Positions 31,329 through 40,239 of a stretch of DNA of 64,000 bases are shown here, in pieces (position 1 is the stretch's first letter; every line of letters starts with the position of its first letter). The stretch is from contig CATOSK010000011.1 of the NCBI GenBank assembly GCA_951812535.1, forward strand, positions 62,001 to 126,000, written 5' to 3'. The notes under the pieces are model-generated. The model worked only from the letters and a program-made list of their open reading frames with translations, searched no databases and was not told where the DNA came from. This DNA is from an uncultured Dehalococcoidia bacterium. GTDB taxonomy: Bacteria > Chloroflexota > Dehalococcoidia > Lucifugimonadales > UBA3495. The position numbers and the translations under genes are program-made.

Positions 31329-32736
31329 TACTACAGTCGCAGATTAAGAACAGGTAGAATTGGAGCAGTTGTCTGGTGGAGAGGTGAGGCAGTGGTTGTT
31401 GGGAGTGATGAGGTTGCGGAAGTGGCCCGGTGGGCCAATGGCATCGAGGAGATGCACCAGTGCATCGCCGGCCGGTTCCGGCGGCCGGAGCCGCGCCGCC
31501 GGGCTCTGGCCTATCTGCGAGGACTACTCAGCCCGGTGGAACGCAAGAACGGCTGGCAACTGGCAGAACAAGCTGGCGACGCCACCCCCTATGGGGTACA
31601 CCACCTGCTGTCCACGTACATCTGGGACGCGGACCTGGTACGCGATGACCTCAGGGACTACGTGGTGGAGCATCTGGGCGGTGCCGACGGAGTAGTGGTG
31701 GTGGACGAGACGGGGTTTCTCAAGAAGGGCGACAAGTCAGCCGGGGTGCAGCGGCAGTACAGCGGGACGGCGGGCCGGATCGAAAACTGTCAGGTTGCGG
31801 TGTTCCTGGCCTATGCCGGAGCCAAGGGCAGGGCATTGCTGGACCGGGAGTTGTACCTGCCCCGGGTGTGGGCGGACGACTGGGAGCGGCGGCGGGAAGC
31901 CGGAGTGCCGGAGAGTGTCCGCTTCCGTACCAAACCGCAACTGGCGCAACTGATGCTGGGGCGGGCGCTGGAAGCGGGTGTTCCCTTCGCCTGGTTTACT
32001 GGGGACGAGGTCTACGGCAGTGATCGCAACCTGCGGCTGTGGCTGGAACGTGAGGAGATTCCGCATGTGATGGCCATCAAGAGCAACGAGAAGCTGTGGG
32101 CTTTGACGGACAAAGGACCGCTGCAGATGAGAGCGGACCGTCTGGCGTCCGGGGTTGCGGAATCCGCTTGGGTGCGGTGCAGCGCTGGGAATGGCGCCAA
32201 GGGACCACGGATCTATGATTGGGCCGCAGTGGACATACGGCCCCTGAGGGAACCGGGCAAGGGCCACTGGCTACTGGCCCGCCGGAGCATCGCCAAGCCC
32301 GACGAGTTGGCCTATTACGTTTGCTTCGGCCCGGCGGAGACGGCCTTGGAGGAGTTGGTGAGAGTCGCCGGGACCCGGTGGGCCATAGAGGAATGCTTTG
32401 AGCAGGCGAAGGGGGAGGTGGGACTGGACCAGTACGAGGTGCGGCGGTGGGACGGCTGGTACCGGCACATCACCCTGGCCATGCTGGCTCACGCCTATCT
32501 GATGGTAATCAGGCATCATGCATTGGAGCAGGGAGAAAAGGGGGCCACTACGGTCCCGGTGAAGAGTTGATTCCCGTGACTGTCCCGGAGGTGCGGCGGC
32601 TACTCACACGCTTGGTATGGACAGAGAACCAACCACCGGATTTCATCCTGTACTGGTCGTGGTGGAGACGCCGCCACCAGGCCAGAGCCCAACGATGTCA
32701 CTACAAACGGCGTCTATCAAATCTGCGACTGTAGTA
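31329..32736 (+). mobile_element. IS701-family insertion sequence, copy 1 (1408 bp, TSD CTAG)
   Basis: Termini TACTACAGTCGCAGATT...AATCTGCGACTGTAGTA flanked by CTAG 31325-31328 and 32737-32740. Confidence 0.95.
31392..32570 (+). CDS. IS701-family DDE transposase (C-terminus continues in -1 frame to 32734)
   Basis: EEMHQCIAGRFRRPEPRRRALAYLRGLLSPVERKNGWQLAEQAGDATPYGVHHLL...VVVVDETGFLKKG...; -1 frame continues KGGHYGPGEELIPVTVPEVRRLLTRLVW...WSWWRRRHQARAQRCHYKRR. Confidence 0.92.
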   Translation: MVVGSDEVAEVARWANGIEEMHQCIAGRFRRPEPRRRALAYLRGLLSPVERKNGWQLAEQAGDATPYGVHHLLSTYIWDADLVRDDLRDYVVEHLGGADGVVVVDETGFLKKGDKSAGVQRQYSGTAGRIENCQVAVFLAYAGAKGRALLDRELYLPRVWADDWERRREAGVPESVRFRTKPQLAQLMLGRALEAGVPFAWFTGDEVYGSDRNLRLWLEREEIPHVMAIKSNEKLWALTDKGPLQMRADRLASGVAESAWVRCSAGNGAKGPRIYDWAAVDIRPLREPGKGHWLLARRSIAKPDELAYYVCFGPAETALEELVRVAGTRWAIEECFEQAKGEVGLDQYEVRRWDGWYRHITLAMLAHAYLMVIRHHALEQGEKGATTVPVKS

Positions 32737-32769
32737 CTAGGCAAGTGCCCACAACTGATGTAGAGGGAT

Positions 32770-33912
32770 ATGACAATGACATCGACTCTTAAAGACCCGG
32801 TGCTGGTCGTCCTGGAGCTGACGGGGGCCAACGATTACCTCAATACGATTGTGCCCTATAGCAATCCCCTGTATTGGGACAACCGGCCCAAGGTCCATGT
32901 CCCTGCAGACGATTTGCTGCCCATAGATGACCAACTGGCGTTCCGGGCCGATATGGAGCCGTTGAAAGAAATCTACGACCAGGGCAACATGGCAATCATT
33001 CACGGAATCGGATTTGAGAATTCACCCCGTTCGCACTTTCGTGCCATGGACATCTGGCATACCTGCGAGCCGGACTCCATCGGGATTAACGGCTGGCTCG
33101 CCCAGGTCATCCGGGACCTGGATCCTGCGGGCGAAAACGTGCTGAAGGGCGTGAGCCTGGGCCAGGGCCTGCCCCGGGCACTGACCATGAAAGGGGTCCC
33201 TGTCACTTCTGTTAACCACCTTCCTTCATATGGTGTGCTCTCGTCCAACCCGGGAATCTCGTCCGAGCAAGAACGGACCCAGTTATTGCAGAGCTTTGCC
33301 CGCATGTACTCTCCGACCATCGGCACCGGACCGACCATGGATTATCTGGGACAGGCGGGACGGGATGCGTTGAAAGGCGCCGACATCATCCGGGTTGCTC
33401 CCGAGACCTATTCTTCGACCGTAGAGTACGCAAATAATCCCATCGCCAGGCGCCTCAGAGACGTGGCCCAGGTGCATCTGGCCGGCCTTGGCACCCAGGT
33501 CTTTTACACGGCCCACGGGTCCTTCGACACCCACTACGACCAGCTGGGACCACATGAAAAACTCTGGACGGAAATTTCCGTTGCCATACGCGACTTCTTC
33601 GCCGACCTGCGCGAGCACGACGCCTCGGAGGAGGTGGTTGTTATGCTGTTCAGCGAGTTTGGCCGCCGCGTCCGCGACAACGGCACTGGCACCGACCACG
33701 GAGCGGCTGGGGTAGCGTTCGCCATCGGCGACCGGGTGAACGGCGGTATGTACGGGGCCTTCCCGTCGTTGCAACCGGGAGACCTTACTCAGGGAGACCT
33801 GGCGCCCAACTACGACTTCCGGGGCTTCTACTCCACCTTGGCGGAAAAGTGGCTGGGGCTCGACCCAGTACCCATCGTCGGCGGGCACTTCGAGCAAATG
33901 TCCTTCGTGTAG
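32770..33912 (+). CDS. DUF1501 domain-containing protein
   Basis: DPVLVVLELTGANDYLNTIVPYSNPLYWDNRP...NMAIIHGIGFENSPRSHFRAMDIWHT...VVMLFSEFGRRVRDNGTGTDHGAAGVAFAIG. Confidence 0.94.
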   Translation: MTMTSTLKDPVLVVLELTGANDYLNTIVPYSNPLYWDNRPKVHVPADDLLPIDDQLAFRADMEPLKEIYDQGNMAIIHGIGFENSPRSHFRAMDIWHTCEPDSIGINGWLAQVIRDLDPAGENVLKGVSLGQGLPRALTMKGVPVTSVNHLPSYGVLSSNPGISSEQERTQLLQSFARMYSPTIGTGPTMDYLGQAGRDALKGADIIRVAPETYSSTVEYANNPIARRLRDVAQVHLAGLGTQVFYTAHGSFDTHYDQLGPHEKLWTEISVAIRDFFADLREHDASEEVVVMLFSEFGRRVRDNGTGTDHGAAGVAFAIGDRVNGGMYGAFPSLQPGDLTQGDLAPNYDFRGFYSTLAEKWLGLDPVPIVGGHFEQMSFV

Positions 33913-33948
33913 CTTCAGGATCCCAAAACAGTTCGCGGGAGAGGGGAT

Positions 33949-34947
33949 ATGCTGACCACCGTCGCCGCCGGCCGGGTGTATGACTACAGCTACTGCATAG
34001 GCATGTACAGCCAGGCAGGCCGGGGATTCTGGGCTCCCCAGGATTTCGTCCTGGGACCGAACGGCCGAATTTATGTGCTGAGCCGCGGCGTGGAACAGCT
34101 GGGGCAGCGTGTCACCAAGGTCGGCTTTGACCACGAGTTCCAGGGACAGTTCGGGTCCGTCGGCGAGGAAGACGGGCGCTTCGTTTGGCCCAGGTCAATT
34201 GATTTGGACCGTTACGGCCGAGTGTTCGTTTCCGACGAGTTTCTCAACCGGATAACCATATACGATGAGGAGGGTGGTTATCGGTATCATTGGGGCAGGT
34301 CCGGCAGCGGGGACGGGCAGCTGAACGGCCCGTCGGGAATTGGTTTCGATTCCCAGGGAGCCCTTTGGGTCGTGGACAGCCTGAATCATCGGGTCCAGTG
34401 TTTCAGCCAGATCGGTGAGTTTCAGTCCCAGTTCGGGAAGCGGGGTGGTGGTGACGGAGATCTGGAGATGCCGTGGGGCATCTGCATCGACCATGCGGAC
34501 AACCTCTACGTCGCGGATTGGGGAAATAACCGGGTGCAGAAATTCGCCCCTACCGGAGAGTTGCTGGTCAAGTTCGAAGCCTCCAGCACCGGGGTGGGGT
34601 CTCTCAAGGGGCCGTCCGGTGTGGCCGTGGACTCAGACGGGGATGTATACGTAACCGACTGGGGGAACCACCGCGTCCAGATCTACGCCCCCGACGGGCA
34701 ATATATTGCGGCGCTGGTCGGTGACGCCCAGGAGCCTTCGCCGTGGGCCCAGGCCTACATCGACGCCAATCCGGATATCATCAAAGCCAGGCGGCGGACA
34801 GATCTGCAGCCTGAATGGCGGTTCCGCCGGCCGGTGGCCGTCAACGTTGACGCCGCTGACCGGATCGTAGTTTTGGAGTCCTACCATCACCGGCTTCAAA
34901 TCTACAACAAGCTAAGAGAATACGACGAACCCTCCATAAACTTGTAG
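33949..34947 (+). CDS. NHL-repeat beta-propeller protein
   Basis: Repeated blades: FVWPRSIDLDRYGRVFVSDEFLNRI, LNGPSGIGFDSQGALWVVDSLNHRVQ, LEMPWGICIDHADNLYVADWGNNRVQ, LKGPSGVAVDSDGDVYVTDWGNHRVQ. Confidence 0.92.
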   Translation: MLTTVAAGRVYDYSYCIGMYSQAGRGFWAPQDFVLGPNGRIYVLSRGVEQLGQRVTKVGFDHEFQGQFGSVGEEDGRFVWPRSIDLDRYGRVFVSDEFLNRITIYDEEGGYRYHWGRSGSGDGQLNGPSGIGFDSQGALWVVDSLNHRVQCFSQIGEFQSQFGKRGGGDGDLEMPWGICIDHADNLYVADWGNNRVQKFAPTGELLVKFEASSTGVGSLKGPSGVAVDSDGDVYVTDWGNHRVQIYAPDGQYIAALVGDAQEPSPWAQAYIDANPDIIKARRRTDLQPEWRFRRPVAVNVDAADRIVVLESYHHRLQIYNKLREYDEPSINL

Positions 34948-35147
34948 GGGTTCGCCCGCCTCCACGTTCTTGGCCGTTGCCGGCCACTTTCCCGTTTCAG
35001 CCCGCCTGGACTTCGTGGAATCGCGGAAAAGCCATTGGGTTGGATCTCAGCACCGCTGTTCGATCACCCATTCGGGGCAAACGAGGATTGTGAACAAATG
35101 CCCATGAGTCGCCGGGTGAATTGCACCCGGCCCATTTATTGTATTGG

Positions 35148-35184
35148 GGGTGCACAGGCTTGCGCCCCTACAATTTTTGACTAG
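35148..35184. repeat. REP-like intergenic palindrome
   Basis: TGTATTGGGGGTGCACAGGCTTGCGCCCCTACA: imperfect hairpin (TGTA/TACA and GGGG..GC/GC..CCCC) in an approx. 450 bp gene-free stretch. Confidence 0.45.
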
Positions 35185-35395
35185 CATCCCTCCCAGGCCG
35201 ACCATAGTTTTGGCGGGCCGGTAACCATCCCCAATCCTCGTGGGGAATTCCCGTTTCCGAACTCCCAATCCGGTTGGGGAAACGATAGATAGCTGAATAA
35301 GCGGGGTCAACGGCACTGTTGGCCGTCCCGTTTGGCCTCGCCGCCTGCAAGGGTATAGAATCGGCCCGATATCGTGGCGTCAGTGAGGAACGGTT

Positions 35396-36934
35396 ATGAA
35401 ATACGACGTTATTGTTGTCGGCGGCGGGTCTGCCGGTTCCGTGGTGGCCAGCCGGCTGTCGGAAGACCCCGATCGCTCGGTGCTGCTGTTGGAGGCGGGC
35501 CAGGACTACGCTGAACCGGAGCAGCTCCCGGAGCCGGTCCGCAACGGCCACTCATCGGAGGGCGAAGCCATCGGCTCGGCGGTTTCCTGGAACCTGCGGG
35601 GCGTCATCAACGACCAGCAGGGCGAGATAAATATCGCCCAGGGCAAGGTCATCGGCGGCTCCGGCTCCATCAACGGCCAGGTCTACCTGCGCGGGCTTCC
35701 CGAGGACTTCGAGCGTTGGGAGTCCCACTTCGGCAACCAGGAATGGGGCTACCTTAAAGTCCTGCCCTACTACCGCCGGGCCGAAACCGACCTGGACATC
35801 CAGGACGACTTCCACGGCTCCGAAGGCCCAATCCCCATCGTCCGCCGCCAGGACGAGGAGTGGCCGGAGGTGCAGAAGGCCTTCTACGACGCCTGCATGG
35901 AGCGGGGCTACCCAGCCAACCACGACCTCAACGGGCCCGACTCCGGCGGCATCGGCGCCATCCCCATGAACAACCGCAGCGGCTGGCGCATGAGCACCAA
36001 CGTCACCCACCTCACGCCCGCCCGCCACCGCCTCAATCTCACTATACGCGGCAACGTGTTCGTCCGCCGCGTGGTAATCGAGAACGGTCAGGTCACCGGT
36101 GTCGAGGTGGAGAGCGGCGAAGAGATTTTCACCGTCCAGGGTGACCGCGTGGTGCTTTGCGCCGGGGCACTCAAATCACCCCACATCCTGATGCTGTCCG
36201 GTGTCGGCCCCCGCGACCAGTTGGAGCAGAACAACGTCCCGGTGCTGGTGGAGTCTCCCGGCGTCGGGCAGAACCTGTTCAACCATCCCATGGGGTCGGT
36301 CAGCTTCCGGGTCAATGAAGACGTCAGGCTGACGGCCAACGCCGAAGCCCTGCGCTTCGGCCTGCGGGTAACCTCTGAGTCTCCGTCCCACCCCAACGAC
36401 GTCATGCTGCACACCCTCGCTGTCTGGAATGTGATGACCGGCGAAATGGTGCCCTCGGGCACCGCCCGCATCGCCTGCGCCCTGGAGCTTCCCGAAGGGA
36501 CGGGCTGGGTGCGCCTGCAGTCGGGCGATCCCACGGTGCAGCCTTCCATCAACTACCGCTACCTGCACAACGAGAACGATATGCGCCGGATGCGCGACGC
36601 CGTGCGGTTGGCGTGCAGCATTCTGGAGTCCGACACCTACCGGGGCATATCCGAGGGGCGCATCGCCCCCGACGACGACACCCTCACCAGCGACGACGAT
36701 CTGGACGCCTGGATCCGCCAGACCCTCGGCAGCTCCCGCCACGTCTCCGGCACCTGCCGCATCGGCCCCGACGGTGACGCCAATGCTGTTACCGACCAGC
36801 AGTGCCGCGTGCGAGGCGTCGAGGGCCTGTGGGTCGCCGACTCCTCCATCATGCCCCAGGTAACCCGCGCCAACACCAACGCCACCGCCATTATGATCGG
36901 CGAGCGCGTCGCCGACTGGGTGGCCGGGAGCTAG
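35396..36934 (+). CDS. GMC family oxidoreductase
   Basis: MKYDVIVVGGGSAGSVVASRLSEDPDRSVLLLEAG...GKVIGGSGSINGQVYLRG...VLCAGALKSPHILMLSGVGP...LWVADSSIMPQVTRANTNATAIMIGERVADW. Confidence 0.96.
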   Translation: MKYDVIVVGGGSAGSVVASRLSEDPDRSVLLLEAGQDYAEPEQLPEPVRNGHSSEGEAIGSAVSWNLRGVINDQQGEINIAQGKVIGGSGSINGQVYLRGLPEDFERWESHFGNQEWGYLKVLPYYRRAETDLDIQDDFHGSEGPIPIVRRQDEEWPEVQKAFYDACMERGYPANHDLNGPDSGGIGAIPMNNRSGWRMSTNVTHLTPARHRLNLTIRGNVFVRRVVIENGQVTGVEVESGEEIFTVQGDRVVLCAGALKSPHILMLSGVGPRDQLEQNNVPVLVESPGVGQNLFNHPMGSVSFRVNEDVRLTANAEALRFGLRVTSESPSHPNDVMLHTLAVWNVMTGEMVPSGTARIACALELPEGTGWVRLQSGDPTVQPSINYRYLHNENDMRRMRDAVRLACSILESDTYRGISEGRIAPDDDTLTSDDDLDAWIRQTLGSSRHVSGTCRIGPDGDANAVTDQQCRVRGVEGLWVADSSIMPQVTRANTNATAIMIGERVADWVAGS

Positions 36935-37273
36935 CCAATGGAAACTCTCAACGTTAAGGTCTCAATTCGTCCGGTCTCCAGGGGATGGTCAGCGCCAACT
37001 TGATTGCTTTGTAATCCTGGTGGAAACTCCCGGCGATGGGCTTGAATTGTTTCAGCCCCGACCGGCTGGCTTCATGCCCCAGGCATCCAGAGCCTCCAGG
37101 TCGCCTTCACTGAGAATTTCATGAGACCCTTCCTTGAGTTGGTGTCCCAGGGGGAGAGGAGGATTGGCTTGGGGAAGGCGGTCCAGATCCCTTTGCTCGG
37201 AGGATTTCAATAGTCAATTTCCCTCTCCATTGGAGCTCTCGCCAGCCCATCAATCCCCGGCACCCGCAAAGGG

Positions 37274-37513
37274 GAAGAGCTGGATTTCATCAAGCCGGGG
37301 AAACCCACGAACAACTCGGACAACGCCTTAATCAAGGCGTTGAACGGCAGGTTCCGGCAGGAATGCCTGAATGAGAACTGGTTCCTGTCCCTGGAGGATG
37401 CCGAGGAGAAAGTGGAATCCTGGCGGAAACGCCACAATGGGGAAAGGCCCCACACCGCTCTGGGCAACCTGTCCCCCAGGGAGTTCGCCGTGCCGGCGGA
37501 GTTTGCTGATTGA
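37274..37513 (+). pseudogene. C-terminal fragment of an IS3-family transposase (integrase core)
   Basis: In-frame EELDFIKPGKPTNNSDNALIKALNGRFRQECLNENWFLSLEDAEEKVESWRKRHNGERPHTALGNLSPREFAVPAEFAD*; the 5' part is missing. Confidence 0.85.
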
Positions 37514-37572
37514 CCCGCGAAACTCTCGCAATGGCTGGTACAGGAAATGGGGCAAGACCACCGTCTCCGACG

Positions 37573-39093
37573 TTACCGGGAAAACAAAGGGCCTGGTGTG
37601 GGAACGATGCGTTCCCCGCCCATCGGATCTCCGGGGGTCCCTGGAGCACTGAGGACCCAATCCCTCGGACCCAAACCCGCCTTAACCTCCGCCAAGTTAA
37701 TGGAGGGATCGATGAGACGGGCCGCCGGTCTGCCGTTCCATGAGGCGTAAGCGTCAGAATAGACTTGGACCCCCGAATATCCGCGGGACGCCCAATCTTC
37801 CCTGATGATATGGGCGGTGTCGAGAATGAGGTCGGGTTGATGAGACATCCGCTCGACCTGGCCCGGCGTCAGGTAAGCGTCAGGGTAAACCAGCCATTCC
37901 CTGGACTCGCCGGGAGCGCGGACGCGAAACGAAACAAGTCCCTTCTTCTCCGTCAGCATCACCCGCCAGGAAAACAGGTAGCCTTCCTCGGCCCAGCGCA
38001 CATTCCCCGGGTAGGCGAAGTGACGCAGGGGCAATGCCACTTGGACCGCCAGGAAGACGATGCCCAACAGGACCACCGATTTGGTTTGCCAAGTCAGGTG
38101 GTGGCGTTCCCGATTCGGTTTCGGAGCATCCCAGTTTGATATGTGGGCAGATTTCAGCGCGTTGCGAACCTTGTGAATTGCCCGTAGGGGCCAGTCGGGC
38201 CCGAAGAAAATCAATGCTGCGGCAATCATTATCCACGGGAACATGCCAATGGACGGGAAGAGCAGAGCGGTGGCCGCGTGGAAGACCACCAGCATGGCGT
38301 AAGCGAATGGACGGGACTTGGACCAGAGCAACCAGCCGGCAACGGTCAGGTCGAAGATCAGCCCGCCCCAACTCATGGCATGGGCTACCCAAGCCTCGCG
38401 CAAGAATGGTCCCAAGAATGGTCCAATGAACGGAACGCCCTCACTGTTGTAGAGCCAGATACGCAGGGGCTGGGCCTGGAACAGCCAGTCCGGGTTCAGC
38501 TTGGCTGCTCCGGCAAAGAAATACACCAGTCCAACCTGGGCCATCAGCAGCCAGAGCGCGGCCCGGGGGATTCCTTCAGGAACTTCCCCAGCTCGTTTCC
38601 GCCTCAAGTCCAGGGACCAGACCCGATCCAGCGGCAGCCAGATCATGATGAAGCTGAGCAGGCTGACCAGGTAGTAGTGATTGAGATATGTGGTGCGGTC
38701 GATTAGTTCTAGGTAAGTGAAGAGCAGGAAGAAGGCGGCAATGGAGAACCGGTAGCGAAATCCCAGGGCGACGCCCAGACTGGCAAGCCCCAGCAGTGCA
38801 AAGTGGAGGTACATTCCCCACCCGGGCCATGCCTGGACCCAGCCGAACCCGTAGTAGCTCAGGTGATGCGCCGGTTCCAGGTAAATGCGCGATATCCAAC
38901 CGTGCGCCGCGAACCGGACCACCACGGCCAAGCCCAACAACCCGAACATTATCCGGAATACCGCGGCCGAATACGGGGATACTGGTTCCAGCCCGGCTTG
39001 GATGACGCGGTCGCAGACCGCCCCGATGGAGGCTGTCAACGAGGCAACGCCGGGTTCCGGGGAGGAGTCAGAACGCCGCCTGGCCCAGGCCAC
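37573..39093 (-). CDS. HTTM (horizontally transferred transmembrane) domain protein, gamma-carboxylase-like
   Basis: FRIMFGLLGLAVVVRFAAHGWISRIYLEPAHHLSYYGFGWVQAWPGWGMYLHFALLGLASLGVALGFRYR...HYYLVSLLSFIMIWLPLDR...VYFFAGAAKLNPDWLFQAQPLRIWL. Confidence 0.88.
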   Translation of the reverse strand: MAWARRRSDSSPEPGVASLTASIGAVCDRVIQAGLEPVSPYSAAVFRIMFGLLGLAVVVRFAAHGWISRIYLEPAHHLSYYGFGWVQAWPGWGMYLHFALLGLASLGVALGFRYRFSIAAFFLLFTYLELIDRTTYLNHYYLVSLLSFIMIWLPLDRVWSLDLRRKRAGEVPEGIPRAALWLLMAQVGLVYFFAGAAKLNPDWLFQAQPLRIWLYNSEGVPFIGPFLGPFLREAWVAHAMSWGGLIFDLTVAGWLLWSKSRPFAYAMLVVFHAATALLFPSIGMFPWIMIAAALIFFGPDWPLRAIHKVRNALKSAHISNWDAPKPNRERHHLTWQTKSVVLLGIVFLAVQVALPLRHFAYPGNVRWAEEGYLFSWRVMLTEKKGLVSFRVRAPGESREWLVYPDAYLTPGQVERMSHQPDLILDTAHIIREDWASRGYSGVQVYSDAYASWNGRPAARLIDPSINLAEVKAGLGPRDWVLSAPGTPGDPMGGERIVPTPGPLFSR

Positions 39094-39099
39094 GGGGTT

Positions 39100-40239
39100 C
39101 TATCGCATGGCGTCTCCGTCGGTATCGGAAAACCCGACGGAAACGCCCAGAAGACTGACCACTTCGGTTGCCATAGTCCTCTGCACGTCAGAGAGGCGGT
39201 CGTAAAGCGCGGTGACCTGTTCGGGGCGTTCGGCAATGGTGGTCCTGAGAGGGCCCTGTACCTCATCCACGGCGAGGATGGCCGACGCCAACTGTTCGCG
39301 AACCCGCTGGTCAGTTTCCTCGGAAAGGGGGATTACCAGGAGGGAAATGCCAAGCTCCTCTCCTCCGGCTCCTTCGTAGATTTTTTGCATTCCCAGCAGT
39401 TCATTTCTCAGGTCCACCAACCCGTTGTCCGCCGCGTTGCCGGGGATAGCAGTGAGGTCGGGTCCATCCCCGCGCAGGCCCAGTGCGGGCGCCAAACGGA
39501 CCTGGACCAAATCCCGGATCATGAATACCTGGACGCGTACCACTTCTTCCACCGCGTCACTGGGCGCCACCGACAGGTTGGCGCGGTCGGTGAAGTAGTC
39601 CTTGTAGGGGGTGCCCAACTCTGCGCCAATGGTCCACTCGGCCTGGAGGGCGGCTGTTTCTTCCCGATTGACCTGGGCAACGGCCGAGAGGTACGCGCAG
39701 GACGGAGGAGAACTGGACAACGAATCCAGGGAATCGGGGTTGAAGAGCAGGTGTTCCATGGCTCCGAAACCACGGCGGTCCGCCGAGACGGAATTTCTTA
39801 TCATGTCGGCAGTGGCGGTGAAGGCAGCCGACGCGATGGATGCGTCGATGCTGTCGGTATCGGTGGGGCTCCAGTCGAGCAGGCTGGCCGATCTGCGGTC
39901 CATGACCGGGCCAAACGACAGGGCTCTTGTTCGCAACCAGGAAGCCCGTGCGGTACTCCAGGCCTGCCTCGCGGTGTCCAGCGACGCCTCCGAGGGGGCT
40001 CCGCAAAGTTCAGCCGCTGCTTGCTCCAGTCGAACAGCGTCCGCGGCGGCCTGCTGGTAGGCCGGCGCTACAACGTAATCTGTGAGACTAATCAGCACGT
40101 CTTTATCGGACGGACCCCCTCCCGCGCATGCCGGCGCGGCGAGGATCAGGGCCGACAGGAGGACCGACACGAGAACCGACAGTCTCCATTGCCGGGGACA
40201 CCAGGCATTAAAGAGATTCGAGAAACTTGATAAGGGCAT
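39100..40239 (-). CDS. Imelysin family protein (second copy)
   Basis: LTDYVVAPAYQQAAADAVRLEQAAAELCGAPSEASLDTARQAWSTARASWLRTRALSFGPVMDRRS...DRRGFGAMEHLLFNPDS. Confidence 0.85.
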   Translation of the reverse strand: MPLSSFSNLFNAWCPRQWRLSVLVSVLLSALILAAPACAGGGPSDKDVLISLTDYVVAPAYQQAAADAVRLEQAAAELCGAPSEASLDTARQAWSTARASWLRTRALSFGPVMDRRSASLLDWSPTDTDSIDASIASAAFTATADMIRNSVSADRRGFGAMEHLLFNPDSLDSLSSSPPSCAYLSAVAQVNREETAALQAEWTIGAELGTPYKDYFTDRANLSVAPSDAVEEVVRVQVFMIRDLVQVRLAPALGLRGDGPDLTAIPGNAADNGLVDLRNELLGMQKIYEGAGGEELGISLLVIPLSEETDQRVREQLASAILAVDEVQGPLRTTIAERPEQVTALYDRLSDVQRTMATEVVSLLGVSVGFSDTDGDAMR

